Source: Sphingomonas trueperi (GTDB lineage: Bacteria; Pseudomonadota; Alphaproteobacteria; Sphingomonadales; Sphingomonadaceae). Taken from it: a DNA stretch of 64,000 bases. Of the stretch, positions 8,921-17,870 are shown in pieces; within the stretch, counting starts at the first letter, position 1; every line of letters starts with the position of its first letter. The notes under the pieces are model-generated. The model was not told where the DNA came from. It searched no databases and saw only the letters and a program-made list of their open reading frames with translations. The position numbers and the translations under genes were made by a program. The stretch spans positions 105,862 through 169,861 of the forward strand of contig NZ_JAATJB010000009.1 in NCBI RefSeq assembly GCF_011927635.1, read 5' to 3'.

Positions 8921-10341
8921 TCGCCATCCCCTCGCTCGATCCGGTGGTGCCGCTGGCGGTGGCGCGGCTGGATGCCAGCGGGCGGCTGATCGATGCCGAA
9001 CCCCGGCTGCGCGCGCTCAACGACCGTGCCGGCGGCGAGATCGGTGCACCGCTGGCGCTGCCCGGCGTCGCCGCGGTCGCGCAGCTCGCTTATCGGCTGG
9101 GCATCGCCATCTCGCGCAGCGTCGTCGCGGCGGACGGGGAGGAAGAGATCGATCTATGGGTGCGCGCCGGGCCCGATCGCGGCGGCGTGCGGCTGGAAGT
9201 CAGCGGATGGCGTGTGCGCCCGGCCTGGCGCCCGGCCGGTGATCCTGCGCGCGAAGGCGATTTTCTCAGCGCCGCGGGCGATTGGCTGTGGGAGACCGAT
9301 GGCGCGCTGCGCTTGACGTTTCTCTCGCCGGAGGCGGGCCAGCGGCACGGCTTCGACATCCGCGAAATGCTCGGCCAGCCGCTTACCCGGCTGTTCGCAC
9401 TGGCACAGGACGATGCCGGTCAGCTGCCGATCCTTTCGGCCGTCTCCGCCCAGGCGCGGTTCGACGGGCAGCATGCGGAGGTGCGCGGGACCGGGCGGAT
9501 GGTGCGGCTCGCCGCGACCCCCCGGCACGACCCGCTGGGCCGCTTCGCCGGCTTCATCGGCGCCGCGCGGGTGCTGGACGGCGAGGGCGTCGACTCGCCG
9601 CGTCCCGTGTCGCCGGTCGCCGGGAGCGGCTTCCCGCGCGCCTTCGGCAAGCGGCTGGAGCGGGCTTTGCGCGGGCCGCTCGCGCGGATCATCGCCAATG
9701 CCGATGCGATCGGCGCGCAGGGCGAGGGGCCGATCCGCGGCGACTATGCGGGGTACGCCGGCGATATCGCCAGCGCCGGGCGGCATCTGCTCGCGCTGGT
9801 AGAGGATCTGGTCGACCTTCAGGCGATCGAGCGCGACGATTTCGCGATGACGCGCTCGACGATCGACCTGGCCGATGTCGCGCGGCGCGCGGCGGGGCTG
9901 CTGGCGGTGCGGGCGGGCGAGGCGGGGGTCCGCATTGATCGTCCCGGACCCGATGCGGTGCTGCGGGTGCGCGGCGAGTTTCGCCGGGCGCTGCAGGTGC
10001 TGGTCAATCTGATCGGCAATGCGCTGCGCTACAGCCCGCGCGGTGCGGCGGTGTGGATCCGGCTCGAAAGCGAGGGCGGCATGGGCTGCGTGATCGTCGC
10101 CGATCAGGGCAAGGGCATTGCGCTCGACGACCAGGCACGCATCTTCGAGAAGTTCGCGCGGGTCGATCCGGCCGAGCCGGGCGGCAGCGGGCTGGGGCTC
10201 TACATCGCGCGGCGGCTCGCCCGGGCGATGGGCGGCGACCTGATCGTCGACAGCGCGCCCGGCATGGGGGCGCGCTTCGTGCTGATGCTGCCGCTGGTCG
10301 AAGACCCGGAGCGCCCGCCTCCTCCTGCGGGCGCTCCGTGA
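8917..10341 (+). CDS. PAS-type sensor histidine kinase with degenerate H-box
   Basis: A 474-aa soluble kinase-like protein starting at GTG 8917, which overlaps the DUF2336 stop. Residues about 1-225 contain sensory PAS-like regions (DWLWETDGALRLTFLSPEAGQ). The dimerisation region follows at about 240-310, and a clear HATPase domain lies at about 345-460 with N box NLIGNALRYSP, G1 DQGKGIAL and G2 GGSGLGLYIARRLA. The H-box reads ERALRGPL where the family has SHELRTPL: the phospho-accepting His is replaced by Arg249 (CGG, 9661-9663). It may bind ATP without autophosphorylating at the usual site, acting as a pseudokinase or scaffold. No receiver gene is adjacent. The kinase family is certain; activity is doubtful. 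Confidence 0.88.
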   Translation: MIAIPSLDPVVPLAVARLDASGRLIDAEPRLRALNDRAGGEIGAPLALPGVAAVAQLAYRLGIAISRSVVAADGEEEIDLWVRAGPDRGGVRLEVSGWRVRPAWRPAGDPAREGDFLSAAGDWLWETDGALRLTFLSPEAGQRHGFDIREMLGQPLTRLFALAQDDAGQLPILSAVSAQARFDGQHAEVRGTGRMVRLAATPRHDPLGRFAGFIGAARVLDGEGVDSPRPVSPVAGSGFPRAFGKRLERALRGPLARIIANADAIGAQGEGPIRGDYAGYAGDIASAGRHLLALVEDLVDLQAIERDDFAMTRSTIDLADVARRAAGLLAVRAGEAGVRIDRPGPDAVLRVRGEFRRALQVLVNLIGNALRYSPRGAAVWIRLESEGGMGCVIVADQGKGIALDDQARIFEKFARVDPAEPGGSGLGLYIARRLARAMGGDLIVDSAPGMGARFVLMLPLVEDPERPPPPAGAP

Positions 10342-10345
10342 GCCG

Positions 10346-10627
10346 TCAGCGGCGGCGGCAGACCTCGATGCGGCGGCCATGGCGCCATTCGTTCCAGCAG
10401 ACGGTGCGGCTGCGATAGCCATAGCCGGCACGGTGCCAACCCGGGCCGCGATCCCAGCCATAGTGGCGGCCGCGATCCCAGCCGCGATGGCGATCCCAGC
10501 GATCGTGGCGATCCCAGCGGCGCTCGTGATGGTCGCGATAGCGCCAGTCCTGCGCCTGGGCGGCAGTGGCGCCGACCACACCGGTGGCGACGAAGCTGGC
10601 GGCGGCGATCCATTGAACCAGTTTCAT
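10346..10627 (-). CDS. Small secreted Arg/Trp/His/Gly-rich protein
   Basis: A 93-aa precursor with a good Sec signal peptide (MKLVQWIAAASFVATGVVGATAAQA, cleavage after AQA). The mature part is very basic and aromatic, with degenerate RWDRH/GWDRG-type repeats at about 35-65. Two cysteines sit in the C-terminal SRTVCWNEWRHGRRIEVCRRR and could form a disulfide. The ATG at 10627 is preceded by AGGAGAAAGGA. It is convergent with the kinase gene, four bases apart. Similar short Arg/Trp-rich secreted proteins are common in sphingomonads and uncharacterised. The composition suggests binding to anionic polymers, but that is an inference. Confidence 0.75.
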   Translation of the reverse strand: MKLVQWIAAASFVATGVVGATAAQAQDWRYRDHHERRWDRHDRWDRHRGWDRGRHYGWDRGPGWHRAGYGYRSRTVCWNEWRHGRRIEVCRRR

Positions 10628-11049
10628 GGGGATGTCCTTTCTCCTGTCGATGGAGAAGGATTATGCGAGTCGAGGCATCCGAAGCCTGAACTGGTTTGTA
10701 GGCACGGGTTCATCTTCGCATCATGCGCGCGGCGGGCGCTGCGCTGCGGCAAATCGGCAACAGCAAAGCGACGATGTAAATTGTAGTACTGTGTAGTACG
10801 ATTTTGGCTTGACGGTACGGCGCACGGGCCTAGATGGGGAAGCATACCGAAACGACCCGCGCGCCAAGTGGACAGCGTGGGTTCAGGGAGCCGGGATATA
10901 CCGGTAGTTCTCGCGGCGGAACGAAGGGGCGATCCCTCGGCAGTTCCGGCGCGGGGTCAAGGTGGAACATATTTCGCGGAACGGCCGGCGATGCCTTTTG
11001 GCGTCGTCTCGGGGAGGCCTGCATCCGCTGCATATAGGGAGTGCAGGCG
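10628..11049. other. Intergenic region with possible promoter and direct repeats
   Basis: A 422-bp stretch between two divergently read small genes, with no convincing gene. Short open frames here have no good start site. Two direct repeats TGTAGTAC lie at 10782-10789 and 10792-10799, exactly 10 bp apart. They are followed by TTGACG (10809-10814), a 16-bp spacer and TAGATG (10831-10836), a plausible rightward promoter for the gene at 11050. The direct repeats just upstream of the -35 would suit an activator, but this is unproven. Confidence 0.4.
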
Positions 11050-11424
11050 ATGGCGTATCTCGATCTAACCGGCTTCGACCGTCAGCCCGCCTCGACGCAG
11101 GCGGTTGCCGAACTGACGGCGCTGGAATGGCAGGTCGTGGCGATCGCGCAGCGCGATCGGCTGTCCTCGCTGGAGGCGCCGAGCCGCTGGGCGCGCTTCC
11201 TGGCGATCTTCTTCGGCGGCGACAGGGCGAGCCCGCGGCTGGCCGACTCCAAGCTGGAGGCGCTGCGCCGCATCGCCGTGCTCGCCTGGCACAAGGGCTA
11301 TGCGTTGCCGAAGCAGGAAATCGCCGCCTTCCATGCCTCGGGCTATTCGCTCGAGCATCTCGAGCTGCTGCTCGCCCGGGTGAGCGAAGGCCGTTCGGCG
11401 CTCAACGAGGGGCGCGCCCGCTAA
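11050..11424 (+). CDS. Conserved-type hypothetical protein, 124 aa
   Basis: I do not recognise a named family. The protein is 124 aa, mostly helical and probably cytosolic. It begins MAYLDLTGFDRQP and has a central basic/aromatic stretch (APSRWARFLAIFFGGDRASPRLAD) that could lie on a membrane surface. The C-terminal half (LRRIAVLAWHKGYALPKQEI and ASGYSLEHLELLLARV) looks like a small helical domain. ATG 11050 is preceded by GGGAG at proper spacing; an in-frame GTG at 11041 is less likely. Codon use matches the neighbouring genes. It is convergent with the lipoprotein gene, 24 bp away. Confidence 0.65.
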   Translation: MAYLDLTGFDRQPASTQAVAELTALEWQVVAIAQRDRLSSLEAPSRWARFLAIFFGGDRASPRLADSKLEALRRIAVLAWHKGYALPKQEIAAFHASGYSLEHLELLLARVSEGRSALNEGRAR

Positions 11425-11448
11425 CCGCGGACGCGCCGTCTTTCCCGC

Positions 11449-11775
11449 TTACTGCTGCTTCTTTTCCTGGTTCTCGCTGTCGGCGTTGCGATCGATGCGC
11501 GAGGTCATGCCGGTGGCGGCGGCGTCCGACTCGGTCTGCTCGCGGTCGCTGAACGGTGCCGGCTTCTCGGTCGGGGTCGCCTCGGGTACGGGCGCGGCGT
11601 TGACCGGCTCGACGGCGGCGGGCTCCTGGGTCGACACGTTCACCTCGGCCGGGGTCTCCGGCACGGTGATCTCGGTGACGTTGGCGTCGGGCGCGCTCGG
11701 GCCCTCGTCCTTGCTCCCGCAGGCGGCGAGGGTGAGGCCGGCGCCGGCCAGGATCGCGAAAGTGCGCAGCTTCAT
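11449..11775 (-). CDS. Small putative lipoprotein
   Basis: A 108-aa precursor with a lipoprotein signal peptide: MKLRTFAILAGAGLTLAAC, lipobox LAAC with Cys19. The mature part is low-complexity, rich in Pro, Ala, Glu, Thr and Val (TVPETPAEVNVSTQEP), and ends in a charged tail (DRNADSENQEKKQQ). No fold is predicted; it looks like a flexible, membrane-tethered envelope protein. The ATG at 11775 has AAGGAAAC upstream. It lies 23 bp downstream of the L,D-transpeptidase gene on the same strand and may be co-transcribed with it, which would fit a role at the cell wall. Function unknown. Confidence 0.75.
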   Translation of the reverse strand: MKLRTFAILAGAGLTLAACGSKDEGPSAPDANVTEITVPETPAEVNVSTQEPAAVEPVNAAPVPEATPTEKPAPFSDREQTESDAAATGMTSRIDRNADSENQEKKQQ

Positions 11776-11798
11776 GGGTGTTTCCTTGGCGTTCGGGT

Positions 11799-13460
11799 TC
11801 AGGAGGCGGTGGCGACGCTGACCGCCGCGCGCGATTCGATCTTCTCGGCGAGCAGCTTGTCCCAGTTATAGGGATCGTCGCGGAAGTTCATCGTGCCGTC
11901 GCCGCTCGCGAAGGCGGTCCAGTAGAGCAGATAGACCGCGACCTGGTCGGCATCGGCGAGGCGGACTCGCACCGTCTTGGTGCCTTCCAGCTGCGCGGCG
12001 ATCGCCTCGGGCTGCCATTCCGGATCGTTCTTGAGCAGCAGCTCGGCGAGCGGGCCCGGCTTTTCCAGGCGGACGCAGCCATGGCTGTCAAGCCGGCTAT
12101 AGCTGTTGAAGCCCGACTGGACCGGGGTGTCGTGCAGATACACGGCATACGGGTTGTCGAAATCGAACTTGTAGCGGCCGAGCGCGCTGCGCGGGCCCGA
12201 TTCCTGCTGCAGGCGGCGATCCGGGCCGGTGCCGATCACGCGATAGCCATGCGCCTTCAGATAGGCGGCGCCCTTGGGCCACAGCTCCTTTGCCGCGATG
12301 CCGCTCGGCACGTTCCACGGCGGGTTGAGCACGATCGAGTGGATGCGCGACTGGAGCATCGGCGTCTCGTTGCCCGGGCGGCCGGTGACCGCCTTCATCG
12401 AGGCGATCGGGCTATCGCCTTCGAACACGGTCATCACCGCGGCGGCGATGTTCACCTGGATGCGCTTGGCCGGCAGCGTCTGCGGCAGCCAGCGCCAGCG
12501 CTCCATGTTCGCCATGATCTGGCGGACGCGCGCCTCCACGGGCACGTTGAGCGCGGCGAGCGTGCCGGTGGAGACGACGCCGGTCGGGCGCAGGCCGTAG
12601 CGGCGCTGCGCGCGGAGCACCGCGTCCTGGAGGTTCTGGTCGAACACGTCGCCGCTGGTCGCGACCTGCTTGTCCTCGACGGCGAGCCGCTTGCGCAGCG
12701 CCTTCACGCGCGCGCCGCTGGCACCTTTGGCGAGATCCGGGCCGGGCGCGAGCTTGGGCCAGCCGCCCGCGGTGAGGATCGCGCGATAGGCGACCAGGCC
12801 CTTCTCCAGCCCGTCATAGCCGGCATAGGGCGGCGGGAGCGAACGGATCCAGGCGGCGAGGCGATCGCGCTTCACGGCATCGGCAAAGCCGGGGGCGGGG
12901 TCGAACGGGGCGGGGCGCAGACCCCAGTCGTTGATGAAGTCGCTCGAATCGAGCCGGCCGGAATGGACCGCGCGGGCATAATCGAGTGCGGCGCGCGCCA
13001 TGCCGTCGCTGTCATTGGGCAAAGTGACCGTGCTCGTCATCCGGCGCAGGCCCTGCGACAGGCCGGCATCGGTGAGCAGCTGGCGCAGCTCGGCGATCTG
13101 CCTGGCGCTCAGCGTCGGCAGCGGAGTCGCCGCCACGATTGGGGCGGGGGCGAGCGGGGTCGGCTGCACCTGGGGCGGCGCGAGCGTCGGGCGGGGCGTC
13201 TGCACCGCCGGCGTCTGGCCCTGCGGTGCCCGCTGCGCGGGCGTCGCCGCGGGACGCGGTGCCTGCGTGCGCGCTGGCGCCTGGGCCTGGCTCACGGGCG
13301 TCGCCACCGGCTGCGCGATCGGGGTCGGGCTCGGCTTGGGCTTCGGAATCAGCCGGAACTGGGCCATCGCAGGAGAGGCGATCGCGCTTGCCAGCGCCAG
13401 TACGGCTACCCCCTTCGTCAGCACCAACTTCGTTCCCACCGGCTTCTTCGCTTCGTCCAC
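11799..13460 (-). CDS. Large L,D-transpeptidase (YcbB/LdtD-like)
   Basis: A periplasmic enzyme that forms 3-3 cross-links in peptidoglycan using a catalytic cysteine. From GTG 13460 the product is 553 aa, with signal peptide region KLVLTKGVAVLALASAIASPAMA. A long Pro/Gln/Ala-rich linker follows (about 35-120), then a scaffold region, a peptidoglycan-binding domain (DVFDQNLQDAVLRAQRRYGLRPTG) and the YkuD-type catalytic domain. The active-site motif is SRLDSHGCVRLEKP, with Cys at about residue 462. GGAG eight bases upstream supports GTG 13460; a TTG at 13493 would add 11 residues. The linker suits reaching across the periplasm. Family is secure. Confidence 0.9.
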   Translation of the reverse strand: MDEAKKPVGTKLVLTKGVAVLALASAIASPAMAQFRLIPKPKPSPTPIAQPVATPVSQAQAPARTQAPRPAATPAQRAPQGQTPAVQTPRPTLAPPQVQPTPLAPAPIVAATPLPTLSARQIAELRQLLTDAGLSQGLRRMTSTVTLPNDSDGMARAALDYARAVHSGRLDSSDFINDWGLRPAPFDPAPGFADAVKRDRLAAWIRSLPPPYAGYDGLEKGLVAYRAILTAGGWPKLAPGPDLAKGASGARVKALRKRLAVEDKQVATSGDVFDQNLQDAVLRAQRRYGLRPTGVVSTGTLAALNVPVEARVRQIMANMERWRWLPQTLPAKRIQVNIAAAVMTVFEGDSPIASMKAVTGRPGNETPMLQSRIHSIVLNPPWNVPSGIAAKELWPKGAAYLKAHGYRVIGTGPDRRLQQESGPRSALGRYKFDFDNPYAVYLHDTPVQSGFNSYSRLDSHGCVRLEKPGPLAELLLKNDPEWQPEAIAAQLEGTKTVRVRLADADQVAVYLLYWTAFASGDGTMNFRDDPYNWDKLLAEKIESRAAVSVATAS

Positions 13461-13623
13461 GCGCAATACTCCACTCGCCGCGTCGTTGATCAACGCATCG
13501 GCCTATAGGCGATGCCCGCACGAACATGCGAGAAGGAAAACCCATCCCCCGCTCAGCTTGACTTTTGCCAACGTTGTCGGGAAGCGTCGCGCCCACACGC
13601 CACCAGGGCAGGAGAGGGATTGC

Positions 13624-14952
13624 TTGGCCACCGCACGTTCGACGCACACCACGCTGGCATTCGCCGCGGTAACAACGCTGTTCTTCGCCTGGGGGTTCAT
13701 CACCGCGCTGGTGGACCCGCTCGTCGCGGCGGTGAAGGGCATCTTCACGCTCACCAATCTGCAGGCGCAGGCGAGCGCGTTTGCCTTCTTCTTCGCCTAT
13801 TTCGTGGTCTCGCTGCCCGCCGCCGCGCTGGTCTCGCGCCTCAAGGCGGTGCCGTCGATCCTGCTGGCACTCTGCACCATGGCAGTCGCCTGCCTGATCA
13901 TGCTGACCGCGGCGAACCTCGCCAATTACTGGCTGGTGCTGCTCGGCCTGTTCGTGCTGGCGAGCGGCATCACCGTGCTGCAGGTCGCCGCCAACCCGCT
14001 CGCGGCGGCGCTGGGTGACCCGAAGGGCAGCCATTTCCGGCTGGTGCTGAGCCAGACCTTCAATTCCTTCGGCACCTTCCTCGCCCCGCTGCTCGGCGCG
14101 CATCTGTTCCTCAAGGGCGTCGAGGTGAAGTCGGGCGCGGTGGTCGATCCGGCGGTCCGCGCCGAGGCGCTGGCCGGCATCGACACCGCCTATCTGTGGA
14201 TCTGCGGGCTGATCCTCGCGCTCGCGCTGTTCTTCTTTCTCAGCCGCCGCGTCGTCGGCGATGCCGCGCCCAAGCCGGCTACCACATCGGGTCTGCTCGA
14301 TGCCTTCTCCTCGCGCTGGGCAATGTTCGGCGCGCTCGGCATCTTCCTCTATGTCGGCGCCGAAGTGTCGATCGGCACCCAGATGGCGCTGTTCCTCAAC
14401 GACAACAGCATCTGGGGCCAGTCCGACGCAGCCTTCGGGGTGCCGATCCTCGGTACGCTGATGGGCAGCGACGGCGTGCACGGCGTGTCGCTCCAGGAGG
14501 CCGGCAAGGCCGTCGCCTTCTATTGGGGCGGGGCGATGGTCGGCCGCGCGCTCGGTTCGCTGCTGCTCACCCGCGTCCGCGCGGACAAGCTGCTCGCGCT
14601 GTTCACCGTGATCGCGGCGGCGATGTGCCTCTATGTCGTCGCGGTCGGCGGCGTCACCGCAGGCTTCGTCGCGCTGTCGATCGGCCTGTTCAACTCGATC
14701 ATGTTCCCCGTGATCTTCACGCTCACGCTCGAGCGTTCGGGCGCCAGCGAGGAGGCGACCTCGGGCCTGCTCTGCACCGCGATCGTCGGCGGCGCGCTGC
14801 TGCCGCTGCTGGTCGGCAAGGTGGCGGATCTGCACGGCTATGCGTTCGCGCTGATCGTGCCCGCGCTCTGCTACGTGGTGCTGTGCGGCTTCGCGATCGC
14901 CGCGGGCCGCGCCAAGCCGGTGCGCGCCGGCGGCGGTGCCTCGCTGCATTGA
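13624..14952 (+). CDS. FucP-type sugar MFS permease
   Basis: A 442-aa inner-membrane carrier of the fucose/glucose/galactose:H+ symporter branch of the MFS. It has about twelve hydrophobic segments. Family marks are TTLFFAWGFITALVDPL in helix 1, FAFFFAYFVVSLPAA, LQVAANPLAAALG, and SQTFNSFGTFLAPLLG. I chose TTG 13624 because AGGAGAGG lies six bases upstream and no ATG or GTG fits; the codon is unusual. It is the first gene of a block with the SGNH hydrolase and GH97 genes, so it probably imports the monosaccharide or short oligosaccharide they release. The exact sugar cannot be read from sequence. Confidence 0.88.
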   Translation: MATARSTHTTLAFAAVTTLFFAWGFITALVDPLVAAVKGIFTLTNLQAQASAFAFFFAYFVVSLPAAALVSRLKAVPSILLALCTMAVACLIMLTAANLANYWLVLLGLFVLASGITVLQVAANPLAAALGDPKGSHFRLVLSQTFNSFGTFLAPLLGAHLFLKGVEVKSGAVVDPAVRAEALAGIDTAYLWICGLILALALFFFLSRRVVGDAAPKPATTSGLLDAFSSRWAMFGALGIFLYVGAEVSIGTQMALFLNDNSIWGQSDAAFGVPILGTLMGSDGVHGVSLQEAGKAVAFYWGGAMVGRALGSLLLTRVRADKLLALFTVIAAAMCLYVVAVGGVTAGFVALSIGLFNSIMFPVIFTLTLERSGASEEATSGLLCTAIVGGALLPLLVGKVADLHGYAFALIVPALCYVVLCGFAIAAGRAKPVRAGGGASLH

Positions 14953-15041
14953 TTGGCAGGGGCCGGGCGAGGGTTTGACGCTTCCGAAGCGTTGCGCCAC
15001 GCTCGGCCCTAACGACCAACGTCTTCTCCAGGAGAATCGGG

Positions 15042-15757
<716 letters not shown>

Positions 15758-15761
<4 letters not shown>

Positions 15762-17710
15762 AGCGACTGCTCGGCACGGCGGCGCTGCTGGTCGCGGCTC
15801 CGGCCGCCGGGCAGACGCTGGAACTGGTCTCCCCGGACGGCGCCAACCGCGTGGTGGTGACGCTCGATCGGCAGGGCGTGCCCAACTATACGGTGCAGCG
15901 GCGCGGCGAGCTGGTCCTTGCGCCCGCGCCGATCGCGCTCGATCTCGACCGCGACATGCTCGGCTGGGGCATGGCGGTCACCGGCAGCGAGGCGAGCAGC
16001 GCCGATACGCGCTACAAGATCGTCCTCGGCAAGGCCGCCGAGGGGCGCGATCGCTACAACCAGCGCATCGTCCACCTGCAGGAGCGCGGCGGCGCCAAGC
16101 GTCGGATGGACATCATCCTGCGCGCCTATGACGACGGCATCGCCTTCCGTATGCTGGTGCCGGTGCAGCCGGCGACCGCCGCGGCGGTGGTGCGCTACGA
16201 GCGTACCGGCTTCTATTTCCCGCAGCCCTGGAAATGCTGGGGCTTCAATGTCGGCCGGTTCGGATCGAGCCACGAAGGCGAGTTCGATCCCGTCGACACC
16301 ACCCGGCTGCGCGACCACAATCTGTTCGACGTGCCTTTCGTCTGCGAAACGGGGAAGGGCGCCTTCGCGATCGCCGAGGCCGACCTGATCGACTTCGCCG
16401 CGATGTATCTCACGGGCCGCGGCGACGGCGGGCCTGGGCTGCAGGTGAAGCTGTCGCCCTCGCTCGACGACCCGCGCATCGCCGTGCACACCCGCATCGG
16501 CAGCCCGATCGTCACGCCGTGGCGCGTGGTGATGCTCGCCGACCGGCTCGGCACGCTCCAGGAGTCGACGCTGCTCACCAGCCTCTCCAGCCCGAGCCGG
16601 ATCGAGGACACCAGCTGGATCCAGCCGGGCCTCACCAGCTGGGACTGGTGGAGCGGGCCCGTCATCGCGAAGCTTCCCGGCCAGCGCACCACGACGGCGG
16701 TGGCCAAGGCGTTCATCGATTTCGCTGCAGCCAACGGCATGCCCTACACGATGATCGACGAGGGCTGGTATGCTGGCGCGGGCGGCGGCGGGGTGCGGCG
16801 GCCCGGCGTCGATATCACCAAATGGGCCGATGCCATCAACCTCCAGGAAGTCGCCGACTATGCCCGCGCGAAGAAGGTGCGGCTGTGGCTCTGGGCGCAC
16901 TGGCAGGCGCTCGACGAGCAGATGGAGGATGCGCTCGCGCTCTACGAGAAGCTCGGCGTCGCCGGCATCAAGATCGACTTCATGGAACGCGACGACCAGT
17001 GGATGGTCAACTGGTACCAGAAGCTGCTGGGGGCGGCTGCTCGCCACCATCTGATGGTCGACCTGCACGGTGCCTTCGCACCGCGCGGGCTCACCCGCAC
17101 CTGGCCCAACTTCGTCACCCAGGAAGGCGTGATGGGCGCCGAGTACAACAAGTGGAGCACGCGGGCGACCGCGGGCAACGACGTGATGCTCGCCTATACG
17201 CGCGGGCTGCTCGGGCCGATGGACTATACGCCGGGCGGCTTCCGCAACGTGGCGCCCGCCGATTTCCGCATGCGCGGCGACCTGCCGATGGTGCAGTCGA
17301 CGCGGGCGCACGGGCTGGCGATGTATGTCGTCTTTCTCTCGCCGCTGCAGGCGGTGGCGGATAGCCCGGACACTTATGCCGCCAGCCCCGCCGGCTTCGA
17401 CTTCCTTCGCCAGGTGCCGACCAGCTGGGACGAGACGCGCTTCCTTGCCGGCGAGACGGGTGCGTACATCGTGCTCGCCCGGCGCAAGGGGAAGAGCTGG
17501 TATCTCGGCGCGATGAACGACGGGAAGGCGCGGACCGTCTCCGTGCCGCTCGACTTCCTTGGGCCACGCGGCGCCGAGGCGCGGATCTGGAGCGACGGGG
17601 CGGTGCCAGATGCGGTGCAGGTGGAGACCAAGCGCGTGTCGCGCGACGCGCCGCTGACGCTCACTCTCGCGGCGACGGGCGGGACGGTGGCAGTGCTTCA
17701 GGAGCGCTGA
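15758..17710 (+). CDS. GH97 family alpha-glycosidase
   Basis: Glycoside hydrolase family 97 comprises Ca2+-dependent alpha-glucosidases (inverting) and alpha-galactosidases (retaining). The 650-aa protein starts at GTG 15758 within the SGNH stop and has a signal peptide (KRLLGTAALLVAAPAAGQ). The N-terminal beta-sandwich covers about 20-270, the TIM barrel about 280-550 with TSWDWWSG and YTMIDEGWYAG, and a C-terminal beta domain follows. The segment AGIKIDFMERDDQ puts Asp407 where retaining members carry the nucleophile, favouring alpha-galactosidase-like retention; this subtype call is inferred. It acts in the periplasm or at the surface, feeding the FucP-like carrier. Confidence 0.88.
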
Positions 17711-17713
17711 TTC

Positions 17714-17728
17714 GGGCAGTGACTGCCC
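17714..17728 (+). terminator. Hairpin after GH97
   Basis: Perfect inverted repeat GGGCAGT-G-ACTGCCC four bases after the GH97 stop codon, followed by an AT-moderate stretch but no long T run. It probably marks the 3' end of the permease-SGNH-GH97 transcript; efficiency as a factor-independent terminator is uncertain. Confidence 0.4.
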
Positions 17729-17870
17729 AGATTCTGCCGCATTTCGTCGCCGCAATTTCTCCGCTCACCTGCAGTTGCCGCAAAGTTCACCCAGGGTTCA
17801 TGGCCCGATGGGTCTTTTCGGTCGCATGATTGTTGCAATGCAGCGCCCGGAAACCCCGAAGGGGAACGAC

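Noticed and set aside
10834..11068. Short open frames in the gap upstream of the 124-aa gene
   Set aside because: No ribosome sites, no consistent codon pattern and mutually overlapping; treated as intergenic.
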